DNA from: JAQSWP01 sp050185515
GTDB lineage: Bacteria > Pseudomonadota > Alphaproteobacteria > Reyranellales > JAQSWP01
DNA length: 14,428 bases
Direction of reading: 5' to 3'
NCBI GenBank assembly: GCA_050185515.1
Contig: JBFWZG010000093.1
Coordinates: forward strand, 1 to 14,428
This document shows, piece by piece, positions 7,530 to 14,428 of the stretch. The first letter of the stretch is position 1, and the number at the start of each line of letters is the position of its first letter. The notes below the pieces were generated by a model. That model saw only the letters and a program-made list of their open reading frames with translations. It made no database searches and was not told where the DNA came from. A program made the translations under genes and the position numbers.

Positions 7530-8741
7530 TCAAACGATGCGCCTAGCCTTCAGCTCGGCCAGACGTTCGGCCGTCAGGCCGAGCAACTCGCGATAGACCG
7601 CGTCGCTATCCTCGCCATGGGCCCGGCCGGCATGCCTGATCTCGCCCGGCGTGCGCGACAGGCGCGGCAGCACCGACGGCACCACCAGATCGCCCGCCTC
7701 GGCATGCGGGACGGTGGTCATGCTGCCCCGCGCCGCAAAATGCGGATCGGCGAATATGTCGGCGATGCTGTTGACCGGACCGCAGGGTATGTCCTTGTCG
7801 AGGCAGATCGCCATCAGCTGATCGCGGGTTTTCGCGCCGATCCAGTCGGCGACGATGCCGTTGATGAAGCCCCGCGCCTTCACGCGCGACTGCATGGTTT
7901 CGTAGGTGCCCGGCTGCAGCAGGTCGGCGCGATCCATGGCGCGCGCCAGCCGGGCGAAGATCTTGTCCGACGAGCAGGCCAGCGCCACCCAGCTGCCGTC
8001 GGCGCACTGATAATGGCTGTGCGGCACGATGGTGGCGGTGTCGGGGCCCATGCGCTCGCGCACCACGCCATATTTGGCATAGGCCGGCGCCAGCTCGTCG
8101 AGCATGCGGAAGGTCGATTCGTAGAGCGCGGCGTCGATGAACTGGCCTTCGCCCGTGGCGTCGCGATGGCGCAGCGCCATCAGCGCGCCGACCACGCCGT
8201 AGAGGCCGGTGATGTAGTCGCCGAGCGAGGTGGAGCCTGGAATGACGGGCGGGCCGCCGGGCTCGCCGGCCAGATAGGTCAGGCCGCTGAAAGCATGGGC
8301 AATGCGGGCGAAGCCGGGCCGGTCCTTGTAGGGGCCTTCCTGGCCATAGGCGGTGATGCGCACCATCACCAGGTCGGGTTTCAGCGCCGACAGTTCGCGC
8401 CAGCCAAGACCCCAGCGCTCCATCGTGCCGGGGCGGAAATTTTCGACCACGACGTCGGATTTCAGCACCAGCTCCTTGAACAGCGCCGCACCATCGGGCT
8501 GGCCGAGATCGAGCGTGACGGTGCGCTTGTTGCGCGCCTCGCTGAGCCAGGTAAGGCAGTCGCCGCTTTCGGTCAGCGGTCCCAGATCGCGCAGCGGATC
8601 GCGATGCTGCGGGTGCTCGATCTTGATGACGTCGGCGCCGAACTCGGCGAACACGGCGGCGCAGAACGGGCCGGCGATGAAGGTCGCCGCGTCGAGCACG
8701 CGCAAGCCCTTCATCGGCGGATCGGCCCTGCCCTCGGTCAT
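7530..8741 (-). CDS. Family III CoA-transferase (CaiB/BaiF/Frc type)
   Basis: The 403-residue enzyme would move CoA between carboxylic acids. It starts MKGLRVLDAATFIAGPFCAA (residues 10-29), followed by FGADVIKIEHP, the NKRTVTLDL strand (about 71-79), and VVVENFRPGTMERWGLGW. The motif STSLGDYITGLYG places D175 where formyl-CoA transferase has its catalytic aspartate (Asp169). C-terminal GPVNSIADIFADPHF is also standard. The ATG at 8741 has GAGGAG about eight bases upstream, and ten bases separate it from the stop of the lyase gene, so the two are one operon. A much longer open frame to 9041 overlaps the lyase gene and is rejected. Donor and acceptor acids cannot be read from sequence; pairing with a CoA-ester lyase suggests a hydroxy- or methyl-branched dicarboxylate. 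Confidence 0.92.
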   Translation of the reverse strand: MTEGRADPPMKGLRVLDAATFIAGPFCAAVFAEFGADVIKIEHPQHRDPLRDLGPLTESGDCLTWLSEARNKRTVTLDLGQPDGAALFKELVLKSDVVVENFRPGTMERWGLGWRELSALKPDLVMVRITAYGQEGPYKDRPGFARIAHAFSGLTYLAGEPGGPPVIPGSTSLGDYITGLYGVVGALMALRHRDATGEGQFIDAALYESTFRMLDELAPAYAKYGVVRERMGPDTATIVPHSHYQCADGSWVALACSSDKIFARLARAMDRADLLQPGTYETMQSRVKARGFINGIVADWIGAKTRDQLMAICLDKDIPCGPVNSIADIFADPHFAARGSMTTVPHAEAGDLVVPSVLPRLSRTPGEIRHAGRAHGEDSDAVYRELLGLTAERLAELKARRIV

Positions 8742-8751
8742 GGCGATCTCC

Positions 8752-9723
8752 TCAGCGCCGTCGCGCCTCGACCAGCGCCTGGCGCTCGAGCATGGCGTCG
8801 GCCAGCTTGATATGCGCCAGGTCGACCAGCCGGCCGTCGATCTGGATGGCGCCGGCGCCGCCCGAAGCTGCCATCGCCTGCTTGATGCGCCGCGCCCAGG
8901 CGAGATCGCGCGCGTCCGGCGCATAGACCTCGTTGGCGAGCTCGACCTGCGAGGGATGGATCGCCCACTTGCCCTCGAAGCCCAGGGCGGCGGCGCGCTC
9001 GGCGGCGGCGCGGAAGCCCTCGGCATTGCCGAAATCGACATAGGGACCGTCGATCGGGCGCAGGCCGAAGGCGCGGCAGGTGGTGGCGATCCGCGCCAGG
9101 GCGAAATGCCAGGGGTCGTTCCAGTGCAGCTCGCGCTCGCCGGCCTCGTTGACGCCGTACATGCGGTAGCGCGGATTGGATTCGCCGGTGAACGGATCGC
9201 GCGCGCGCATGCTGACGGTGAAGTCGCCGACGCCGAAGATCATCGCCTCCAGCCGCTCGGAGCTGCGGGCGATCTCCTTGACATTGGCGAGACCGGCGGC
9301 GGTCTCGATCAGGACCTCGATGCCGATCGGATCGCGCCGGCCGACCGTCGCCTCGATGCCGTTGAGAAGCTGTTCCACGACGTAGACGTCGGCGCCGATA
9401 TTGCATTTGGGCAGCAGCACCATGTCGAGGCGCGGGCAGCGCTCGGCGATGGCGACGATGTCGCGATACGCCCATTGCGTGTCGAGCGCGTTGACGCGCA
9501 CCGCCATGATCTTGTCGCCCCAGTCGATCTCGTTGAGGGCGGCAACCGCGTTCTCGCGCGCCTTGTCCTTGAGTTCGGGCACGACGGCGTCCTCGAGATC
9601 GAGGAACACGGCATCGGCCGGACCGCGCGCCGCCTTCTCGAAGAACTTCTCCGAACTGGCGGGCACGGCAAGCTCCGAGCGTTGCAGGCGCGGCCGGCGC
9701 AATTCTCTGGGACGGGCAAACAC
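8752..9723 (-). CDS. CoA-ester lyase, HpcH/HpaI-citrate lyase beta family, malyl-CoA-lyase-like
   Basis: The 323-residue protein should cleave a 3-hydroxyacyl-CoA such as malyl-CoA, methylmalyl-CoA or citramalyl-CoA into acetyl- or propionyl-CoA plus an oxo-acid. Motifs resemble L-malyl-CoA/beta-methylmalyl-CoA lyase: DAVFLDLEDAV (about 37-47), AVRVNALDTQWAYRDI with R76, IEVLIETAAG with metal-ligand E140, GVGDFTVSM with metal-ligand D167, and GKWAIHPSQVELANEV. These catalytic positions are all present. Start is uncertain. I chose the GTG at 9723 because a GGAGG lies 11 bases upstream (9735-9739) and homologues begin close to this point; a GTG at 9753 adds ten residues but has no ribosome-binding site. 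It is the first gene of the leftward operon and divergent from the LysR gene. Confidence 0.87.
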   Translation of the reverse strand: MFARPRELRRPRLQRSELAVPASSEKFFEKAARGPADAVFLDLEDAVVPELKDKARENAVAALNEIDWGDKIMAVRVNALDTQWAYRDIVAIAERCPRLDMVLLPKCNIGADVYVVEQLLNGIEATVGRRDPIGIEVLIETAAGLANVKEIARSSERLEAMIFGVGDFTVSMRARDPFTGESNPRYRMYGVNEAGERELHWNDPWHFALARIATTCRAFGLRPIDGPYVDFGNAEGFRAAAERAAALGFEGKWAIHPSQVELANEVYAPDARDLAWARRIKQAMAASGGAGAIQIDGRLVDLAHIKLADAMLERQALVEARRR

Positions 9724-9753
9724 GGCGACAACGACCTCCGGCGGCTCGGACAC

Positions 9754-9818
9754 GGACCGGCGCCATTCAAGCCACCGGCATTTGATCGGGCAACTGAAAA
9801 GATGCTATCTATAATTCC
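9754..9818. promoter_or_regulatory. Divergent control region between the lyase operon and the LysR gene
   Basis: This short stretch must hold both divergent promoters. For the leftward operon I see a plausible minus-strand pair: -35 TTGCCC (9788-9793) and -10 TTGAAT (9765-9770) with 17-base spacing, four of six matches each. That would start transcription near 9758 and leave a leader of about 35 bases before the GTG at 9723. An interrupted dyad TCAA-N11-TTGA (9767-9785) overlaps this promoter and is a candidate operator, although it is not a classical T-N11-A LysR box. No good rightward promoter stands out. These are eye-matched and weak. Confidence 0.35.
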
Positions 9819-10751
9819 ATGGATCGTATCAATATCGGGCCCGACGAGCTGGAGACGTTCATCGCCGTCTCGCAGCTCGGCAGTTTCCGCCGGGCGGCGG
9901 AGAAGCTCGGCATCTCGCAGCCCTCGGTGACCAGCCGGGTGCAGCGGCTGGAAAGCGTGCTGGGCGTGAAACTGCTCAATCGCACGACGCGGCACGTCAC
10001 CACCACGGAGGCCGGCGAGCGGCTGCGCCTGCGCGCCGAGCATACGGTAACCGAACTTCGTTCGCTGGTGCAGGAATTCCGCGACGAAGCGACGTTGCGG
10101 CGCGGACGGGTGGCGATCGCCTCCTCGCCGACCATCGCCGCCTCGGTGCTGCCGCCCATCATCAGGCAGTTTTCCCGCGCCAATCCCGGGGTCACCCTGA
10201 CCCTGGCCGACGAGTTCGGCGGCACCGCCTTGCGGGCGATCTCCAACGCCACCGCCGACCTGGCGCTGATCCCCTATGCCGGCAACAGCACCGAGTACGA
10301 GTTCGAGCACCTGTTCGACGACGAGTTCCTGGTGGTGGCGCCGCGCGATCATCCCATCGCGCGCAAGGGCGTCACCGATTTCGCCGAAATCGGCCGCCAT
10401 CCGCTGCTGACCCTGCCGCGCGAATCGGCGGTCTGGTACACGATCCGCGACGAGTTCGAGCGCCACGGGCTGAAATTCGAGCCGGCCTTCCAAGCCTACA
10501 ATCTCTCGACTTTGGTGGGGCTGGTCGAGGCCGGGCTGGGCCTGACCCTGCTGCCGCAGATCATCGTGCCGCGCCTCAATCTCAATGCCGTCAGCACGGT
10601 GCGGATCAGGGGCGGCGCGCTGCGCCGGCATATCGGCATCGTCACCCTGCGCGGACGGGCGATCGCGCCGGCGGTCGCCGCCTTCGCCCGCGCCCTGCGC
10701 GCCTTGCGCGACGAGAAGTTGGTGCGGCAATCGACCATCGCCGCGCAATAG
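9819..10751 (+). CDS. LysR-family transcriptional regulator
   Basis: The 310-residue protein has a standard LysR winged helix-turn-helix at residues about 10-68, with the recognition segment GSFRRAAEKLGISQPSVTSRVQRLE (21-45) followed by KLLNRTTRHVTTTEAGE. A two-lobed effector-binding domain runs from RGRVAIASSPTIAASVLPP to VGLVEAGLGLTLLPQ, the typical hinge-and-return motif. It is divergent from the lyase/CoA-transferase/monooxygenase operon and lies 65 bases ahead of the aldolase-like gene on its own strand. It probably controls the leftward operon, and perhaps the rightward genes, in response to a pathway intermediate; this role is inferred from arrangement. The ATG at 9819 has little Shine-Dalgarno sequence. 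Confidence 0.94.
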   Translation: MDRINIGPDELETFIAVSQLGSFRRAAEKLGISQPSVTSRVQRLESVLGVKLLNRTTRHVTTTEAGERLRLRAEHTVTELRSLVQEFRDEATLRRGRVAIASSPTIAASVLPPIIRQFSRANPGVTLTLADEFGGTALRAISNATADLALIPYAGNSTEYEFEHLFDDEFLVVAPRDHPIARKGVTDFAEIGRHPLLTLPRESAVWYTIRDEFERHGLKFEPAFQAYNLSTLVGLVEAGLGLTLLPQIIVPRLNLNAVSTVRIRGGALRRHIGIVTLRGRAIAPAVAAFARALRALRDEKLVRQSTIAAQ

Positions 10752-10816
10752 AGAGCCGGTTTTCGCTTGCGCCTGCGGACGGGCTGTCGGACCATTTTCG
10801 ACCCAGGGAGGACGCC

Positions 10817-11599
<783 letters not shown>

Positions 11600-11660
11600 C
11601 CGCTGCAGCAGCAAGGCACGAACCGGCCGCAGAGCCGAAGGCGTTAAGTAAGGAGGAAAC

Positions 11661-13334
11661 ATGAAGTCCGCTTTCGTCGTGGAACCGATGTCGGACGCGC
11701 CGCAGACGGGCGACCGTCGCATCCCGCCGCGGGATCACGTCGTGACGCGGGCGCTGTTCGATCGCTGGCAGCGGCGCTGTCCGGACAAGGTCTACGCCAA
11801 GTTCGCCGATAACGGCGAGGAATGGACCTACGCGCAATTCCACGAGAAGACCGTGCAGATGGCCGTTGGCCTGCAGGCGCTGGGCGTGCGCCAGGGCGAG
11901 CACGTGCTGGTGTGGTTGCCCAACGACCGCATCAACCTGCTGACGTTCTTCGCCCTCAACTACATCGGCGCGGTCTATGTCTGCATCAACACCGCCTATC
12001 GCGGCGGTCTGCTGGCGCATGTCGTGGAGAACTCCGACGCAAGGCTGGCGATCGTCCATGCCGAGCTGATGCCGCGCCTCACCGAGATCCCGCTGGCAAA
12101 GCTGCAGCAGGCGGTGGTGGTGGGCGGCGCGGGCTCCAGTCCAGGCCTGACCTGCCATCGCTACGAGGACGTTCTGTTGCCCGGCTCGGGCCGGCTCAAG
12201 GCGCCGGAGCGGACAATAGAGCCGTGGGACCCGATGGCGATCATCTACACCTCCGGCACCACGGGACCGTCCAAGGGCGTGCTGGCGTCCTACCTGCACA
12301 TCTATTCCAACATGGGGCCGGAAACCTGGCACTTCGTGCATGGCGACGACCGCTTCATGATCAACATGCCGATGTTCCATATCGGCGGCTCGGGCATCGT
12401 CTACGCCATGTTCGCACGCGGCGGCTCCATCGCCTTCACCGAACGCTTCGACACCAAATCCTTTCTGCCGGACGCTCGCGCCACTGGCAGCACGGTGGTG
12501 TTCCTCCTTGGCGCCATGGCGGGGTTCCTCGACAAGCTCGAAACCAAACCCGACGATGCCGACAATCCGCTGACCCGCGCCTTCATGGTGCCGCTGGCTG
12601 GCGACATCGCCGCCTTCTCGAAGCGGTTCGGGCTCGACGTCTACACCATCTTCAACATGACGGAGATCTCGACGCCGATAATTTCCGACGCCAATCCGCT
12701 CAAGCGCGGCACCTGCGGACTGAAGCGCGCGGGCGTCGATGTGCGGCTGGTCGACGACAACGACTGCGAGGTCGCGATCGGCGAGATCGGCGAGATGATG
12801 GTGCGCACCGACCGGCCGTGGGGCATGAACAGCGGCTACTACAAGAATCCGGAAGCCACGGCGCGCGCCTGGCGCAACGGCTGGTTCCATACCGGCGATG
12901 CCTTCCGCCGCGACGAGGACGGATATTTCTACTTCGTCGACCGCATCAAGGACGCGATCCGCAGACGCGGCGAGAACATCTCCTCGTTCGAGGTCGAGGC
13001 CGAGGTCACCGCGCACCCGGACGTGCGCGAATGCGCCGCGATCGGCGTGCCGAACGAAATCAGCGAGGACGACGTGCTGGCGGTCGTGGCGCCGGTCGAG
13101 GGGCGCAGCATAGATCCGGTAGCGCTGATCGAGTTCCTGCGCCCGCGCATGGCGCATTTCATGGTGCCGCGCTACGTGCGGGTGGTCGACGAACTGCCCA
13201 AGACGCCGACCGCGAAAGTGCAGAAGGCGGAGTTGCGCAAGCAGGGAGTGACCGCCGACACCTGGGACCGCGAGAAGGCCGGGATCAAGCTGAAGATCGA
13301 CCGCTTCACCGGCGGCGGCCGGGCGGCGGAATGA
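11661..13334 (+). CDS. AMP-forming acyl-CoA ligase (ANL superfamily, CaiC-like)
   Basis: This 557-residue enzyme would activate a carboxylic acid with ATP and CoA. Motifs in order: the phosphate loop YTSGTTGPSKG (196-206), MPMFHIGGSG, FNMTE (331-335, the adenylate-binding A5 motif), NGWFHTGDAFRRDEDGYFYF, VDRIKDAIRRRGENISSFEVE (starting 426, hinge D427/R428), and C-terminal TPTAKVQKAEL with the catalytic lysine at about K519. All essential residues are present. It looks most like ligases for carnitine-type or short/medium acids, but specificity is not readable. The ATG at 11661 has TAAGGAGGA ideally placed. Its TGA overlaps the ATG of a short downstream ORF (ATGA), showing that the operon once continued or still does. 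Confidence 0.93.
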   Translation: MKSAFVVEPMSDAPQTGDRRIPPRDHVVTRALFDRWQRRCPDKVYAKFADNGEEWTYAQFHEKTVQMAVGLQALGVRQGEHVLVWLPNDRINLLTFFALNYIGAVYVCINTAYRGGLLAHVVENSDARLAIVHAELMPRLTEIPLAKLQQAVVVGGAGSSPGLTCHRYEDVLLPGSGRLKAPERTIEPWDPMAIIYTSGTTGPSKGVLASYLHIYSNMGPETWHFVHGDDRFMINMPMFHIGGSGIVYAMFARGGSIAFTERFDTKSFLPDARATGSTVVFLLGAMAGFLDKLETKPDDADNPLTRAFMVPLAGDIAAFSKRFGLDVYTIFNMTEISTPIISDANPLKRGTCGLKRAGVDVRLVDDNDCEVAIGEIGEMMVRTDRPWGMNSGYYKNPEATARAWRNGWFHTGDAFRRDEDGYFYFVDRIKDAIRRRGENISSFEVEAEVTAHPDVRECAAIGVPNEISEDDVLAVVAPVEGRSIDPVALIEFLRPRMAHFMVPRYVRVVDELPKTPTAKVQKAELRKQGVTADTWDREKAGIKLKIDRFTGGGRAAE

Positions 13335-13432
13335 GCAACATTCTCGATCTGTCGCACTGCACCCCGGTGGGTCCGCAGCCACTACCGACGTTTCTCATTC
13401 ACTCGCTACTAGTTGCAGTTCGATGCACCTGA
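13331..13432 (+). pseudogene. 33-codon ORF coupled to the ligase, probable 5' stub of a lost gene
   Basis: The ATG overlaps the ligase TGA (ATGA), the classic sign of a translationally coupled next gene. The product begins MSNILDLSHCTPVGPQPL but stops after 33 residues at 13432, just inside the start of the next gene in another frame. Its first part is GC-rich like the operon, and base composition drops from roughly 13385 onwards. I read this as the beginning of an operon gene truncated by a deletion or insertion that brought in the downstream GST. It could instead be a true small ORF. I cannot identify the original family from so few residues. Confidence 0.4.
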
Positions 13433-14079
13433 TAGGGCTCTATGGCTCGCCCTATACCCGGCGAATCGCGATCACGATGAGATTGTATGGCATCGTGCAT
13501 GAGATGCAGAAGGTACTTCCCTTCGGCGCTTCAAAGGCATTTCTTCGGTCGCTGAATCCGCTCGGCCGCATTCCGATCTTTGTCCTGGATTCCGGAGAAT
13601 GCCTGTCCGAAAGCCATGTAATTCTGGATTATTTGGACTCTCTGGTGCACGAAGCCGCGCGCCTCACACCGGCGGCCGGACCCGACCGCCGAAAGGTTCT
13701 GGGTATCTCGGGACTGGCAACGGCTGCGACCGACAAGCTCGTATCCACACTTTATGAGCATCATTTTCGGCCAGGAGAGTTCGTCTACAAACCCTGGATT
13801 GCGATGTGCGACGAGCAAGTTCAGGACGCTTTCGTGTGGCTCGAGTCGCAACTCGAAGGGCAGTGGCTTCTCGGAGATCGAATCAGTCAAGCGGATGTCA
13901 CCGTCGCGGTGTGCGGGCAATTCGGACGGGAAAAGCGACCAAGGATGTTCGACCGACTTGGCTGCACACGCTTGCAGGCGCTCAGCGACAGACTGGAGAA
14001 GACGCAGGCGTTCCTCGACACCGTGCCTGAAGGCGGGCTGCCAAGCGGACTCGCGCTGGGCACCAAGGCCGAGACGTAA
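13423..14079 (+). CDS. Glutathione S-transferase family protein, atypical composition
   Basis: The 218-residue cytosolic GST has an N-terminal thioredoxin-like domain starting MHLIGLYGSPYTRRIAITMR, with S9 the likely catalytic serine. The cis-proline strand is GRIPIFVLDSGECLSESHVILDYLD, with P51 and the glutathione-binding E63-S64. A helical C-terminal domain follows with WLLGDRISQADVTVAVCGQF, the usual GDxxxxAD-type capping region. The ATG at 13423 has no Shine-Dalgarno sequence, but the N-terminus is right for the family. Base composition is lower than next door: the 60 bases from 13501 count to 53% G+C, against 67% for the 60 bases from 13021 in the ligase. This and the truncated ORF at its 5' end suggest it arrived separately. 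It converges on the gene at the right edge. Substrate unknown. Confidence 0.88.
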   Translation: MHLIGLYGSPYTRRIAITMRLYGIVHEMQKVLPFGASKAFLRSLNPLGRIPIFVLDSGECLSESHVILDYLDSLVHEAARLTPAAGPDRRKVLGISGLATAATDKLVSTLYEHHFRPGEFVYKPWIAMCDEQVQDAFVWLESQLEGQWLLGDRISQADVTVAVCGQFGREKRPRMFDRLGCTRLQALSDRLEKTQAFLDTVPEGGLPSGLALGTKAET

Positions 14080-14116
14080 GTGGCACTCGTCGGGCGGTTC
14101 GATGTCCGCTTCGCCT

Positions 14117-14428
14117 TTAGTGCCGGGGCGGCCGTAGCAGATCGTCAGTCATTGTCATGGTAAAAACCGGTCCATGATCCGGCGGCGTTTCGGCGATGGC
14201 GTCGAGGAAGGCGGCGCGCGTCTTCGGATCGTCGTATGCCATCTTGGCGTCGAAGGCGCGTCGCCAGGTCTGTTCGTCCGGCCATTGGGCGTAGGCGACG
14301 AACCGCCCGTCCGCGTTCCTGTGAAGCCGCGAGCCGAGACCACCGTATATCCGTCCGATATGCTCGGTGCCGCGCCGCCAGGCGTCGCGGAACTGCTCTT
14401 CCTTGCCGGGATGGACCCGCCACCAGTA
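14117..14428 (-). CDS. Antibiotic-biosynthesis-monooxygenase-like (ABM, ferredoxin-fold) protein, 5' end off the right edge
   Basis: The 3' 103 codons are open from the window edge to a TAA at 14117-14119. The visible part reads YWWRVHPGKEEQFRDAWRRG, then GGLGSRLHRNADGRFVAYAQWPDE, then TWRRAFDAKMAYDDPKTRAAFLDAI. This is the strand-helix-strand pattern of small dimeric alpha/beta-barrel ABM-domain proteins, including the W/Y-rich 'AYAQWPDEQTW' segment. Such proteins act as small oxygenases or have unassigned roles. The start lies beyond 14428, probably only a few codons away since these proteins are near 105-110 residues. It converges on the GST gene with 37 bases between stops. The family call is from pattern recognition only. 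Confidence 0.7.
   Translation of the reverse strand, partial: YWWRVHPGKEEQFRDAWRRGTEHIGRIYGGLGSRLHRNADGRFVAYAQWPDEQTWRRAFDAKMAYDDPKTRAAFLDAIAETPPDHGPVFTMTMTDDLLRPPRH

Noticed and set aside
8741..9041. N-terminal 100-residue extension of the CoA-transferase
   Set aside because: It overlaps the lyase coding region, is Arg/Ser-rich, and the ATG at 8741 has a good ribosome-binding site and the family's normal N-terminus.
7530..9723. Itaconate degradation (ict-ich-ccl) as the identity of the leftward operon
   Set aside because: CoA-transferase and lyase types fit, but itaconyl-CoA hydratase is missing and the flavin monooxygenase has no place in that pathway.
9810..9815. TATAAT as the -10 of the LysR promoter
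   Set aside because: It lies only three bases before the LysR ATG, so transcription would begin inside the gene, and no -35 sits at the right distance.
8353..9930. 525-codon plus-strand open frame reaching into the LysR gene
   Set aside because: Antisense to the lyase and CoA-transferase, low-complexity composition, and conflicting with the clear LysR start.
9309..10748. 479-codon minus-strand open frame
   Set aside because: Mostly antisense to the LysR gene and then out of frame with the lyase; no domain is visible.

Overview
The window is GC-rich (about two thirds G+C) and gene-dense. Codon use, the gene families and a pair of Rhizobiales-style palindromic intergenic repeats all suggest an alphaproteobacterium, most likely Hyphomicrobiales/Rhizobiales or a close relative. 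The lineage is an inference from familiarity; there is no rRNA or housekeeping marker to fix it.

Layout. (1) 1-2996, minus strand: a macA-macB efflux operon (periplasmic adaptor plus fused ATPase/permease) with overlapping GTGA junction; macB runs off the left edge. (2) 3175-4693: a small three-helix membrane protein (+), a DHCW-motif cupin (-) and a glutathione S-transferase (-). Two related, inverted palindromic repeats lie between the last two. (3) 4900-6117 (+): an intracellular polyhydroxyalkanoate depolymerase. (4) 6127-13334: a divergent catabolic locus centred on a LysR regulator. Leftward run a malyl-CoA-lyase-like CoA-ester lyase, a family III CoA-transferase and an NtaA/DszA-type flavin monooxygenase. 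Rightward run the LysR gene, an adducin-type class II aldolase homologue and an AMP-forming acyl-CoA ligase. (5) 13331-14428: a 33-codon ORF coupled to the ligase that looks like the stub of a lost gene, then a lower-GC glutathione S-transferase, then on the minus strand the 3' part of an antibiotic-biosynthesis-monooxygenase-like gene cut by the right edge.

How the genes fit together. Region 4 has the parts to activate a carboxylic acid as a CoA thioester (ligase or CoA-transferase), oxidise it or its precursor with FMNH2 and O2 (LLM monooxygenase), and cleave the product to acetyl-CoA or a similar unit plus an oxo-acid (HpcH/citrate-lyase-type lyase), under LysR control. This combination does not match a named pathway I can recall. 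The substrate is unknown, and the locus is the best candidate here for an undescribed system. The PHA depolymerase and MacAB exporter are familiar systems. The most distinctive non-coding structure is the inverted repeat pair at 3906-4040, whose arms differ by paired, compensatory changes.
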